Shown piece by piece: positions 49,127 to 57,617 of a stretch of DNA of 64,000 nucleotides (position 1 is the first letter of the stretch; the number at the start of each line of letters is the position of its first letter). The position numbers and the translations under genes were made by a program. Below the pieces are notes generated by a model, which saw only the letters and a program-made list of their open reading frames with translations, was not told the DNA's origin and did not search any database. The stretch is from DASTFY01 sp963829955 (lineage in GTDB: Bacteria; Actinomycetota; Acidimicrobiia; Acidimicrobiales; Ilumatobacteraceae): positions 124,001 through 188,000 of the forward strand of contig CAWHKS010000013.1 in NCBI GenBank assembly GCA_963829955.1, written 5' to 3'.

Positions 49127-50724
49127 AGCGGTCGCTCGAGCTGCCGGCCTACACGCCCGAGCCCGTACGGCGCTGGCACGACGACGCCGAACGTATCGCC
49201 TTCGCCCGCGCCGTGGAGAAGCAGGCGACCGCGGCCCGCGACCTCGAGGTGCCGGCCGTCGTCGGCGGGCGCCGGATCGCCACCGACGACCGGATCGTGT
49301 CGCTCGACCCCGGCCGCACCGACCACGTCGTGGCCACCTCGTCGGCCACCGATGTGGCGCTGACAGATGAGGCCGTCGCGGTAGCCGTCCGGGCGGGCGC
49401 CGAGTGGGCCCGCCGCCCTGCGACCGAGCGGGCCGAGGTGCTGGTGGGCGCCGCCGCCTGGATGCGGGGCCGCCGGGACGAGCTGGCCGCGCTCATGGTC
49501 TTCGAGGCTGGCAAGCCCTGGCCCGAGGCGGACGCCGACGTGTGCGAGGCGATCGACTTCTGCGAGTTCTACGCCCGGGAGGCGCTCCGCATCGACGGCG
49601 GTGGCGCCGTCCAGTCGCCGCCCGGCGAGCGCAACGACCTCCGCTACCGGGCCCGCGGCGTGGCGGCGGTCATCGCGCCGTGGAACTTCCCGCTCGCCAT
49701 CCCCACCGGGATGGTCACCGCGGCCCTGGCCGCCGGCAACGCCGTCTGCTTCAAACCCGCGGAGCAGACCCCGGCCATCGCCGCCCGCCTGGTGGAGGCC
49801 CTGGACGCCGCCGGCCTCCCGACCGGTGTCCTCAACTTCCTCCCCGGGCACGGCGATGTCGTCGGCGCGCACCTCGTGGCTCATCCGGACGTGGCGGTGA
49901 TCGCGTTCACCGGCTCACGACCCGTGGGGCTGTCGATCCTCGCCGCGACGTCGCGCGTCGGGCTGGGGCAGCGCCAGCTCAAGCGGGTCATCACGGAGCT
50001 CGGCGGGAAGAACCCGATCATCGTCGACGCCGATGCCGACCCGGACGAGGCCGTCCCTGCCATCGCGGCCAGCGCGTTCTCGTTCGCGGGCCAGAAGTGC
50101 TCGGCCGCGTCGCGCTTGATCGTCCATCGCGACGTCTACGAGCCGATCATCGAACGGCTGGTGGCCCACACCGAGCTCCTCGAGCTCGGTCACCCGCAGG
50201 ATCCTGCGGTTGCCATCGGACCTGTCATCGACGCCGACGCTCAGTCCCGCTTGTTGCAGGTGCAACGAGATGCCGCTGCTCGGGGTCGTGTGCGCGGATG
50301 CCGCGACTTGGTCCCCGACGGCGGCTGGTACGTCGGGCCGATGATCGTCGACGGCGTCGCACCCGACGATCCCCTCGCGCGCGACGAGCACTTCGGGCCC
50401 GTGCTCCTCGCCTGGCCCGCCGACTCGATCGACGACGCCTTCGCCATGGCCAACGCTTCCGACTACGCACTGACGGCGGGGCTGTTCAGCCGATCACCGG
50501 CCGTGCTGGCCCGCGCCGGCGACGCGCTGCGGGCGGGGAACATCTACCTGAACCGCGGCATCACGGGCGCCATCGTCGGTCGCCAGCCCTTCGGAGGGTT
50601 CGGCCTGTCCGGCATCGGCTCGAAGGCCGGCGGGCCTGACTATCTGCTGCAGTTCTGCGACCCGGTCGCCGTCACCGAGAACACCCTCCGCCAAGGCTTC
50701 GCCGCCGAGCAGCTCGGCACCTGA
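49123..50724 (+). CDS. 1-pyrroline-5-carboxylate dehydrogenase
   Basis: 533 aa aldehyde dehydrogenase. Catalytic Cys326 in FAGQKCSAASRLIV and general-base Glu292 in TELGGKNPIIVD. APWNFPLAIPTGMVTAALAAGNAVCFKPAEQTP is the NAD-binding region. The FAGQKCSA wording is typical of P5C dehydrogenases. It converts glutamate semialdehyde to glutamate with NAD+. The start overlaps the proline dehydrogenase stop by four bases. Confidence 0.93.
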   Translation: MKRSLELPAYTPEPVRRWHDDAERIAFARAVEKQATAARDLEVPAVVGGRRIATDDRIVSLDPGRTDHVVATSSATDVALTDEAVAVAVRAGAEWARRPATERAEVLVGAAAWMRGRRDELAALMVFEAGKPWPEADADVCEAIDFCEFYAREALRIDGGGAVQSPPGERNDLRYRARGVAAVIAPWNFPLAIPTGMVTAALAAGNAVCFKPAEQTPAIAARLVEALDAAGLPTGVLNFLPGHGDVVGAHLVAHPDVAVIAFTGSRPVGLSILAATSRVGLGQRQLKRVITELGGKNPIIVDADADPDEAVPAIAASAFSFAGQKCSAASRLIVHRDVYEPIIERLVAHTELLELGHPQDPAVAIGPVIDADAQSRLLQVQRDAAARGRVRGCRDLVPDGGWYVGPMIVDGVAPDDPLARDEHFGPVLLAWPADSIDDAFAMANASDYALTAGLFSRSPAVLARAGDALRAGNIYLNRGITGAIVGRQPFGGFGLSGIGSKAGGPDYLLQFCDPVAVTENTLRQGFAAEQLGT

Positions 50725-50765
50725 GCGCCGGGACGGCGGCCCGCGCCGTCGTAGGCTGCGGGCGG

Positions 50766-50991
50766 ATGGTGTCAGGGCCGCCGCCACGGTGACCTCTGGC
50801 GTTACCGGCACCTTCCGGGGCGCCTGGGCGGCGTGGTGAACGGGCTGGCCGTCGTCAGGACCGAACCGGGGCTGGTGGCGCTCATCGACGCGCTGGCGGT
50901 GGCCGAGGTGCTGCCCGATCCCCTGCGCTCGACCATGACGGTCCGCCTGGCGCAGCTCCACCCTGCTGCGGTCGAGGTGCCGCGCCCGTGA
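50766..50991 (+). pseudogene. Possible small gene with an apparent one-base insertion
   Basis: TAGGCT (50752-50757) is eight bases before an ATG at 50766 that reads only eight codons. The neighbouring frame then continues with protein-like sequence (RHGDLWRYRHLPGRLGGVV, NGLAVVRTEPGLVALIDALA, AEVLPDPLRSTM) to a TGA at 50991. Joining them needs one base removed in the GCCGCCGCC stretch near 50778-50787. It overlaps the 3' end of the convergent TetR gene by 110 bases. No family recognised. Confidence 0.35.
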
Positions 50992-51598
50992 CGCCCGCCT
51001 CGGCCAGGGCGGCGTGCAGGGCGTCGGTCATGAGACGGGTGGTGAGGTCGACGATGTCGGCCTCTTCCCGCCCGAAGTCCAGCCGTAGCGCCTGGTAGGT
51101 GAAGAGGCTCTCCAGCAGCCCGAACGCATCGGCCAGCCAGCCGGGCGGGGGCGGCTGTCCCCCGGCCAGCTCCCACAGGCGCTGGGTGAATCGCTGCACG
51201 TAGCTGCGCCGGGCCCGCTGGCGCGCCGCCGCGGCCGCGCCGAGCCCGTTGAGCACCTCTCGATCGGCTGCCACCTGCCAATGAGCCTTGCCCATCTGCG
51301 CGGCGACGCGGTGCGTCGTCGTCAGCACCCGCCGGATGAGCTCGTCCGGGTCGTCCGCCTCCAGGTGCGCGTCGTCGAACACTTCCTGGTCGAGACGCTG
51401 GTACCGGCGCTCGATGGCCGCGGCGATCAGGTCCTCCCGGCTCGGGAAGTAGCGGAACAGCGTGCGCCGGCCGATCCCCGCGGCCTCGGCGATCTCGTCC
51501 ATCGTCGCCGTGACGCCGACCTCGGCCAGCACGACCTCGGCCGCGTCCAGCACCCGCTCCCGCCGGGCGACGATCACCGGCGAGCGGGCCTCGGTCAC
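50882..51598 (-). CDS. TetR-family transcriptional regulator
   Basis: 238 aa. N-terminal HTH: RRERVLDAAEVVLAEVGVTATMDEIAEAAGIGRRTLFRYFPSREDLI, a textbook TetR DNA-binding domain. The ligand domain is helical, and the last 40 residues after LAEAGV are low-complexity and may reflect overlap with the opposite strand. The GTG start has TAGCAT six bases upstream. Convergent with the proline operon, so a candidate repressor for its palindrome at 47709, though it could instead bind the 51670 palindrome. Confidence 0.88.
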   Translation of the reverse strand: MTEARSPVIVARRERVLDAAEVVLAEVGVTATMDEIAEAAGIGRRTLFRYFPSREDLIAAAIERRYQRLDQEVFDDAHLEADDPDELIRRVLTTTHRVAAQMGKAHWQVAADREVLNGLGAAAAARQRARRSYVQRFTQRLWELAGGQPPPPGWLADAFGLLESLFTYQALRLDFGREEADIVDLTTRLMTDALHAALAEAGVTGAAPRPQQGGAAPGGPSWSSAGDRAAPRPPPARR

Positions 51599-51604
51599 GC
51601 CGTC

Positions 51605-51610
51605 ATGCTA
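51605..51610 (-). promoter_or_regulatory. -10 element TAGCAT, leaderless promoter of the TetR gene
   Basis: TAGCAT on the minus strand, six bases, then the GTG at 51598. Confidence 0.5.
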
Positions 51611-51669
51611 CGAACCGCACGGCCGCCCCCCGGCCTCACCACCGGTCCCCTCCGCATCGTCCATGGCGC

Positions 51670-51687
51670 CGAATGTGGCGACATTCG
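51670..51687. promoter_or_regulatory. 18-bp perfect palindrome upstream of the TetR gene
   Basis: CGAATGT, GGCG, ACATTCG, lying 72 bp upstream of the TetR start and 50 bp upstream of the lipBA stop in plus coordinates. It could be an autoregulatory operator or a terminator for the lipoylation operon on the minus strand. Confidence 0.4.
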
Positions 51688-51737
51688 CCCGAAATGACGC
51701 CGCGAACGGTTTGCCGACGGCGGGGCGGGCGGCGCGG

Positions 51738-53447
51738 TCAGTGGAGGGCGAGGGGCTCGTTGCTGACAGCGGTGATGCCGACGGCGCCGGCGGCCTGCTT
51801 GGCGTGGTAGCTCGAGCGGGTGAGGGGGCTGGCTTCGACGTGGCCGATCCCGAGGGCTTCTCCGGCCGCCTTCAGCGCCGTGAACTCCTCGGGCCGCACC
51901 CAGCGGGCGACGGGCAGGTGGTTGGTCGTCGGGCGCAGGTACTGACCGAGCGTGACGATGTCGACCCCGACGCCGGACAGGTCCACGAGCGCGCCGAGCA
52001 CCTCGTCTTCGGTCTCGCCCATGCCGAGGATCAGGCCCGACTTGGTGGTCAGGCCGGCCGCTTTGGCCCGGGCCAGCACGCCGAGGCTGCGGGCATATCC
52101 GGCCGACGGACGCACCGCGCGCTGGAGGCGGGCCACGGTCTCGACGTTGTGGTTCAGCACGTCCGGGCGCACATCAAACAGGACATCGAGCGACGACGCG
52201 TCGCCCTTGGCGTCGCTGATGAGCGTCTCCACGACGGCCTGCGGCCGGCGGCGGCGGATGGCGAGCACCGTCTCCGCCACGAGACCGAGGCCGCCGTCAG
52301 CCAGATCGTCCCGGGCCACCATCGTCAGCACCGCGTGGTCCAGCGCGAGGCTGTCCACGGCCTCGGCCACCCGCTCCGGTTCGGTCTCGTCCACCACGCC
52401 GGGCTTCCGGGTGTCCACGAGGCAGAAGCCGCAGGCGCGCGTGCAACGCTCGCCCAGGACCATGAAGGTCGCCGTTCCGTCGGCCCAGCAGTCGGACAGG
52501 TTGGGACAGCCCGCCTCCTCGCACACCGTGACGAGGCCCAGCTCCCGCACCGAGCGCTTCAGCGCCAGCACCTCCGGCCCGTGGTGCACCTTGGGCCGCA
52601 GCCACTCCGGCTTGCGGGTGGCGATCTGCAGTCCGCCTACGACGCCCGCCTGCTCCAACCGGCCCTGCAGGTGCTGCGACGCATCGCGCACCACCGTGCC
52701 GGCTCCCTCACCCCGCGAGAACGCCGACAGGTCGCTCGGGCGGTGCCGCCAGGCGACGTCCTGCCGCTCGAGCACGCCGCCGCCCCAGGCGGTGGCCGCT
52801 CGGGCGGAGACGGCGTCGATCACCTCCCGCATCGTGACGCGAAGGCCTTCGGCCTCCAGCGAGGTCACCGCCTTGCCCACGATGCCGCACGGGATGATGT
52901 GGCCGAACATCGAGAGGTCCGTCGTGACGTTGAGGGCGAAACCGTGCATGGTGCGACCTCGGCTCAGCCGGACCCCGACGGCCGCCACCTTGCGCGGACG
53001 GTCACTGTCGGGGTCCAGCCACACGCCCGGGAAGGCGCGCAGGCGGCCGGCGCGGGGCAGGCCGAGATCGCTGAGAGCGTCGATGAGCACCTGCTCGACG
53101 GTCCGCACGTAGGCCACCGTGTCGGCCAGGCCACCGCCGGACCCGCGCTTGGACGGCAGGCTCAGCACGGGGTAGCCGACGAGCTGACCGGGCCCGTGGT
53201 AGGTGACGTCACCGCCCCGATCGGTACGGACGAGCTCGGCGCCGACATCGGCGGGATCGGCCAGCACGTTCTCGGTCGACGCCCGCACCCCGAGCGTGTA
53301 GACGGGCGGGTGCTCGAGCAGCAGCAGGTGCTGCTCCCGACCGTGCTCGAACAGACCCCGCTGCAGCGCCAGCGCCTCGTCGTAGGGCACCCGCCCCAGC
53401 CAGCGGACGCGCAGCGGCGCGGCCAGGTCGACGCTGCGTGGCAGCAC
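51738..53447 (-). CDS. LipB-LipA fusion: octanoyltransferase joined to lipoyl synthase
   Basis: 569 aa in one uninterrupted frame. Residues 1 to about 235 are LipB: RGGDVTYHGPGQLVGYP (77-93), the active-site Lys K153 (PRKVAAVGVRL) and Cys C187 (IIPCGI). Residues of about 270-569 are LipA: auxiliary-cluster cysteines C309, C314, C320 and the radical-SAM CxxxCxxC at C335, C339, C342. LipB moves octanoate from ACP to a lipoyl domain; LipA then inserts the two sulfurs. The fusion would hand substrate between the two steps. It is the third gene of an operon after lpd and E2, five bases after the E2 stop, so the substrate is encoded next to the modifier. GTG start. Confidence 0.94.
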   Translation of the reverse strand: MLPRSVDLAAPLRVRWLGRVPYDEALALQRGLFEHGREQHLLLLEHPPVYTLGVRASTENVLADPADVGAELVRTDRGGDVTYHGPGQLVGYPVLSLPSKRGSGGGLADTVAYVRTVEQVLIDALSDLGLPRAGRLRAFPGVWLDPDSDRPRKVAAVGVRLSRGRTMHGFALNVTTDLSMFGHIIPCGIVGKAVTSLEAEGLRVTMREVIDAVSARAATAWGGGVLERQDVAWRHRPSDLSAFSRGEGAGTVVRDASQHLQGRLEQAGVVGGLQIATRKPEWLRPKVHHGPEVLALKRSVRELGLVTVCEEAGCPNLSDCWADGTATFMVLGERCTRACGFCLVDTRKPGVVDETEPERVAEAVDSLALDHAVLTMVARDDLADGGLGLVAETVLAIRRRRPQAVVETLISDAKGDASSLDVLFDVRPDVLNHNVETVARLQRAVRPSAGYARSLGVLARAKAAGLTTKSGLILGMGETEDEVLGALVDLSGVGVDIVTLGQYLRPTTNHLPVARWVRPEEFTALKAAGEALGIGHVEASPLTRSSYHAKQAAGAVGITAVSNEPLALH

Positions 53448-53452
53448 GGTGG

Positions 53453-55075
53453 TCAGAGCTCGGCGCTCCAGTCGCGGGTCTCCAGGATGGTCTTGACCCC
53501 GTGCAGGAAGTTGGCGGCGTACGCGCCGTCGAAGGCGCGGTGGTCCCAGCTCATGGCCAGGTTCCCTACGGGGTGGATGGCGATGCCCTCGCCACCGTCG
53601 GCCAGGTCCACGACCACGGGCCGGCGCACGATGGCATCCGTCGAGACGATGGCCACCTGCGGCTGGTTGATGATCGGCGCCGTGAGAACCGAGCCTGCGG
53701 AGCCGTTGTTGGAGACGGTGAAGGTGCCGCCCTGGATCTCGTCCGGGCTCAGCTTGCGGGACTTGGCCCGGCCGGCCAGATCGCTGATCTCGCGGGCGAT
53801 GGCCCGCAGGCGCTTGGTCTCCGCGTCACGAATGACCGGGACCAGCAGACCCTGGTAGTCGAGGTCGACGGCGATGCCGAGGTCGACGTACCGGTGGACG
53901 ACCAGCTCCTTCTCCCCCACGCTGGCGTTGAGGTGCGGGAACTGCGCGAGGGCATCGACGATGGCCCGGCAGATGAACGGCAGGTAGGTGAGGCTGTAGC
54001 CCTCGCTCGCCTTCCACTCGCCCTTCACAGATGACCGGGTGCGGTCGACGTTGGCGAAGTCGATCTCGACCACGCTGAAGGCGTGGGGGGTGACGGCTTT
54101 CGACATGATCATGTGGTCGCCGGTCAGCTTGCGGATCTTCGACAGGCGGACCGACTGGTCACGCTCACCCGCCGCGGCGGCAGGAGCAGCGGCCGCGGGC
54201 GCGGCTGGCGCCGCGGGCTTGGCGGCAGGAGCGGCGGCCGGAGCTTCAGCGGGCGCGGCCGGAGCCGGCGCGGCTTGGGCGGCCGGAGCAGGTGCGGCCG
54301 CCGCAGCAGGTGCAGCCGGAGCGGCCTGGGCAGGTGCGGCCGGCGCGCCGCCGCCACGCTCGATGTGGGCGAGCACGTCCTCGCGGGTGATGCGGCCTCC
54401 GGTGCCCGTGCCGGTGATGGCACCCGGATCGACGCCGTACTCGTTGACAAGGCGGCGGACCACGGGCGAGAGCAGGCGGTTGTCGGACGCACCGTCTGTG
54501 GCCTGGGGGACCGGCGGCATCGGCTCGGGTCCCGGCACGGGACCAGGGGCGGGTGGTGCCGGCGGCTCGGGCACCGGCCCGGGCGGCGCGGGGGCAGGGC
54601 CAGGCTCGGGCGCGGGGACCGGCTGCGGGGCCGGGATCGGCTCGGGTTGGGGAACCGGCTCCGGAGCGGGAGCCGGCGGCTCGGGCTGAGGAGCGGGCGC
54701 TGGTTGCGGGGCGGGCTGGGGTTCCGGCGACGGGACGGAGGCCTGTTCGGCCGGCGCCTCGGCGGTTGCTTCCGCCGGCGCCGGAGCCTCGGCGGTGGCC
54801 GGCGCGGCCTGAGCGGCACTGTCAGCGCCGGCGTCCGCGGCACCATCGCCCACGACGGCGATCACCGAGCCGACGGAGACGGTGGCCCCCTCGTCGACGC
54901 GGATCTCGAGCACGGTGCCGGCGATGGGCGACGGCACCTCGGTGTCGACCTTGTCCGTCGACACTTCGAACAGCGGCTCGTCGAGCGCGACGGCGTCGCC
55001 CACGGCCTTGAACCACTTGGTGATGGTCCCCTCGGTGACCGTCTCACCGAGTTGGGGCAGGGTCACATCGGCCAT
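53453..55075 (-). CDS. Dihydrolipoamide acyltransferase (E2) of a 2-oxoacid dehydrogenase complex
   Basis: 540 aa. Lipoyl domain 1-77 with lipoyl Lys K42 in STDKVDTE. Then a long Ala/Pro/Glu/Gln linker, the peripheral subunit-binding domain (LLSPVVRRLVNEYGVDP, ITGTGTGGRITREDVLAHI), a second Ala/Pro linker and the catalytic domain ending MSWDHRAFDGAYAANFL (H512, D516). A single lipoyl domain and PxLGETVTEGTI suggest a 2-oxoglutarate or branched-chain E2; E1 is not in the window. TGATG overlap with lpd shows coupling. Confidence 0.92.
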   Translation of the reverse strand: MADVTLPQLGETVTEGTITKWFKAVGDAVALDEPLFEVSTDKVDTEVPSPIAGTVLEIRVDEGATVSVGSVIAVVGDGAADAGADSAAQAAPATAEAPAPAEATAEAPAEQASVPSPEPQPAPQPAPAPQPEPPAPAPEPVPQPEPIPAPQPVPAPEPGPAPAPPGPVPEPPAPPAPGPVPGPEPMPPVPQATDGASDNRLLSPVVRRLVNEYGVDPGAITGTGTGGRITREDVLAHIERGGGAPAAPAQAAPAAPAAAAAPAPAAQAAPAPAAPAEAPAAAPAAKPAAPAAPAAAAPAAAAGERDQSVRLSKIRKLTGDHMIMSKAVTPHAFSVVEIDFANVDRTRSSVKGEWKASEGYSLTYLPFICRAIVDALAQFPHLNASVGEKELVVHRYVDLGIAVDLDYQGLLVPVIRDAETKRLRAIAREISDLAGRAKSRKLSPDEIQGGTFTVSNNGSAGSVLTAPIINQPQVAIVSTDAIVRRPVVVDLADGGEGIAIHPVGNLAMSWDHRAFDGAYAANFLHGVKTILETRDWSAEL

Positions 55076-56484
55076 CAGACGTTCAGGCTCCTTCCGGTCA
55101 GCGACAGCACGGTCTCGCCGAACAGCTCAGACAGGCTGGGATGGGGCTGCACGTACTCCGCCACCTCGGCCACGGTGGCCTCCCAATTGACGGCCAGGTA
55201 GCCCTGACCGAGTTGCTCGGTGACCCACGGACCCACCATGTGGACGCCCAGCACCTGGCCGGCCTTGCCGTCGGGCTGCTTCTTGGCGATCACCTTCACC
55301 AGCCCCTCGGTCTCGCCGATGATCTTGGCCCGGCTGTTGGCCCGGAACTGGTGCTTGCCCACCACGACATCGAGGCCCGCCGCCGCCGCGGACTCCTCGG
55401 AGTGACCGGACCAGGCCACCTCCGGGAAGCAGTAGATGGCCCATGGAACCCGGTCGTACATGACAGGCACCGGGTTCTCGCCGAGCATGTCCTTCACCGC
55501 CACGATGGCCTCGGCGTAGGCGACGTGGGCGAGTTGGGGGCTGTCGATCAGGTCCCCGAACGCGTACACACCTGGCTCGGCGGTCCGGCAGTACTCGTCG
55601 ACGACGACGAACCCGCGCTGGTCGACGGCGACGGCCGTGCCGGCCAGGCCGAGCTCGTCGGCATAGGGCCGGCGCCCGACGGACACCACGACGACGTCGA
55701 CCTCGAGGTTCTCGCCCTCGCCGAAATGGACGGTGGTCCCGCCTTCGTCGTTCGGCGTGTGGCCGTCGACCATCACCCCGGTCTTGATCTCGATCCCCCG
55801 CTTCTTGAACGCCCGCACCACCACGTTGGCGACGTCGTTGTCGAGCCCGGGCAGGATCTTGGGCAGACCTTCCAGGATCGTCACCTTCGACCCGAGGTCG
55901 GAGAACGCAGAGGCGAACTCGCAGCCGATGGCCCCGCCGCCGATGACAGCCATGCGGGCCGGGATGCGGTCCAGCATCAGCACCTCGTCCGAGGTCATGA
56001 TCGGCCCGCCCACCTCGAAGTTGGGGATGAGCCGGGGTGCGGAGCCGGAAGCGAGGACGACGTGGCGGGCCTGCAGCGATGTGCTCGACCCGTCAGCGCC
56101 TTTCACGGAGACCGTGCGCTCCGGCCCGAGCGATCCCGTCCCCTCGTAGCTGGTGACCTTGCGGCTGCGGAGCAGACCGGAGAGGCCCTTCCACACCCCT
56201 TCGACGATCGACTGCTTGCGAGCCTGGCTCACGGCGAAGTCGACCGGCGGAGAACCTGCGTCGATGCCGAAGTCCTTGGCGTGGGCGACGTGGCGGTTGA
56301 CGGCAGCCGTCTCCAGGAATGCCTTGGCCGGGATGCACCCGCGGTGCAAGCACGTACCGCCCACCTTCCCCTTCTCGACGAGCGCCACCGACAATCCCGC
56401 GGACGCCCCGTACAACGCGGCGGCGTAGCCACCGGGGCCTCCGCCGATGATCACGAGATCCAGCTGCTCGGCCGTGGGAATCAC
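55075..56484 (-). CDS. lpdA: Dihydrolipoamide dehydrogenase (E3)
   Basis: 469 aa. FAD motif GGGPGG at residues 14-19, redox disulfide C45/C50 in GGTCLHRGCIPAK, NAD motif GGGAIGCEFASAF, and the C-terminal HxxxxE interface (QPHPSLSELFGE). It reoxidises the lipoyl group of E2. I prefer the GTG at 56484, since TACCCT at 56523-56518 would put the transcript start between it and the alternative ATG at 56538. First gene of the lpd-E2-lipBA operon. Confidence 0.95.
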   Translation of the reverse strand: MIPTAEQLDLVIIGGGPGGYAAALYGASAGLSVALVEKGKVGGTCLHRGCIPAKAFLETAAVNRHVAHAKDFGIDAGSPPVDFAVSQARKQSIVEGVWKGLSGLLRSRKVTSYEGTGSLGPERTVSVKGADGSSTSLQARHVVLASGSAPRLIPNFEVGGPIMTSDEVLMLDRIPARMAVIGGGAIGCEFASAFSDLGSKVTILEGLPKILPGLDNDVANVVVRAFKKRGIEIKTGVMVDGHTPNDEGGTTVHFGEGENLEVDVVVVSVGRRPYADELGLAGTAVAVDQRGFVVVDEYCRTAEPGVYAFGDLIDSPQLAHVAYAEAIVAVKDMLGENPVPVMYDRVPWAIYCFPEVAWSGHSEESAAAAGLDVVVGKHQFRANSRAKIIGETEGLVKVIAKKQPDGKAGQVLGVHMVGPWVTEQLGQGYLAVNWEATVAEVAEYVQPHPSLSELFGETVLSLTGRSLNV

Positions 56485-56556
56485 CTCGTTCGCTGTGGTG
56501 TGGATGGACCGGCGGTCAGGGTAGCGCCGCCGCGCCATGGCCCGTTCGGGCCGAGA

Positions 56557-57009
56557 TCAGAGATCCAGGCGCCACTGCGCCTGCTCACCATCCCGGCTGA
56601 AGGCAAGGGTGGCCGTACCGTCGCCGCCCTCGAAGGCCACCTCGCACGTCGTCGGCTCAGCGCCGACGGTGACAGGGGACGGGCAGCCCGGCTCACCCTG
56701 CGAGAGGAGCACCTGGCGCAGCTGGCCGCCGACCAGCAGCGTGAAGCTGGAGACCGGCACGGTCGTCGTTTCGTCGGTCCCGCTCCCCTCGGCGAGGCTC
56801 ATCCGCACCGCGGCGCGGATGACGGCATCGTCGAAGGAGCTGTCCTCCACCACCACGGTGATGCTTCCGACCGTCGCCGCCTCACCCTCGGCCAGCACCT
56901 CGACCGTGCGGTCGTCCGCGTCCGAGATCCGGAAGAGCTGGATGCCCCCTGCGACCAGGATGGCCAGCCCGCACAGGAGGGCGACGACGATCAGCTTGCG
57001 GGTGCTCAC
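56557..57009 (-). CDS. Membrane-anchored hypothetical protein
   Basis: 150 aa from the GTG at 57009 (TATCCT nine bases upstream). An N-terminal membrane anchor (RKLIVVALLCGLAILVAGGIQLF) precedes an extracytoplasmic beta-rich domain with two cysteines (GEPGCPSPV, TTCEVAF) that may form a disulfide. No known domain. It diverges from the thioredoxin-like lipoprotein gene, so it could be a partner or substrate; that is speculation. Confidence 0.75.
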   Translation of the reverse strand: MSTRKLIVVALLCGLAILVAGGIQLFRISDADDRTVEVLAEGEAATVGSITVVVEDSSFDDAVIRAAVRMSLAEGSGTDETTTVPVSSFTLLVGGQLRQVLLSQGEPGCPSPVTVGAEPTTCEVAFEGGDGTATLAFSRDGEQAQWRLDL

Positions 57010-57071
57010 GGCTTGGCGAGGATACGGAATGGCGCCCGGCGCCGCCGACCCCATGCCCGTAGAGTCCGAAC
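57010..57071. promoter_or_regulatory. Divergent leaderless promoters, anchored protein / thioredoxin-like lipoprotein
   Basis: TATCCT on the minus strand (57024-57019) stands nine bases before the GTG at 57009, and TAGAGT on the plus strand (57060-57065) stands six bases before the GTG at 57072. Confidence 0.55.
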
Positions 57072-57590
57072 GTGGCCCGTCGTCTCGCTGCCGTGCTGGC
57101 GGTGGCCGTCATCGCCGGCTGCGGCGGCGCCGCGGCGGACAGGGGATCGTCGACGGACGCCTCGATCGGAGCAGAGGGCGCCGGGCGCGAGGTGCTGCGG
57201 TTCAGCGCGCCCATCGTCGGTGGCGGGGAGCTCGACGGATCGACCCTGGCCGGCCGGCCCGCCGCCTTCTGGTTCTGGGCTCCCACTTGAAGCACGTGCA
57301 ACCGTGAAGCCCCCTCGGTCGAGGAGGTCAAGACCGACCACGAGGGGGACGTCGAGCTCATCGGCGTGTCGTGGTACGGCAGCGACGCGTCCATGCAGGA
57401 CTTCGAGGACCGGCACGGCCTCACCTTCCCGTCGCTGCGCGACGACGACGGTTCCTTGTTCGCCCACTTCGGCGTCGTCAGCCAGCCGGCGTGGGTGTTC
57501 GTGTCGGCGGACGGCACCACGGACCTGGTGCTCGGCGCCATGCCCGAGGACGAGCTGGCGGAACGGCTGGAGGCCCTGGCGGCGACGTGA
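57072..57590 (+). CDS. Thioredoxin-like (TlpA/DsbF-type) lipoprotein with in-frame TGA, candidate selenoprotein
   Basis: Reading through TGA 57288-57290 gives 172 aa. Lipobox VIAGC near residue 17 anchors it outside the membrane. The thioredoxin fold has FWFWAPT-(TGA)-STCNREAP, so residue 73 replaces the first cysteine of the usual CSTC. After the TGA the same frame stays open and protein-like (VELIGVSWYG, FPSLRDDDGSLFAHFG, and VVSQPAWVFVSADG with the cis-Pro loop) to a normal stop. Families of this type reduce or oxidise disulfides in envelope proteins. A hairpin with a GGTC loop starts about 22 bases after the TGA. If the TGA is not decoded, this is a pseudogene with a Cys-to-stop change. 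Confidence 0.72.
57288..57348 (+). promoter_or_regulatory. Candidate UGA(Sec) codon and bacterial SECIS-like hairpin
   Basis: TGA at 57288-57290. CCTC (57313-57316), loop GGTC, GAGG (57321-57324), with two further C-G pairs across a bulged A. The loop begins 26 bases after the TGA and opens with GG, within the accepted distance and loop-G rule for bacterial SECIS elements. A competing larger hairpin is also possible: CCCCCTCG (57310-57317) with CGAGGGGG (57341-57348), eight perfect pairs. Confidence 0.5.
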
Positions 57591-57617
57591 CGCGGCCGCC
57601 TGGCAGAATCGTCGTCG

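Noticed and set aside
57072..57290. Annotating the thioredoxin-like gene as a 72-aa protein ending at TGA, with a separate gene at 57366
   Set aside because: The 72-aa product would stop in the middle of the CxxC motif and the second frame would lack an N-terminal half; the two are one frame interrupted by a single TGA.
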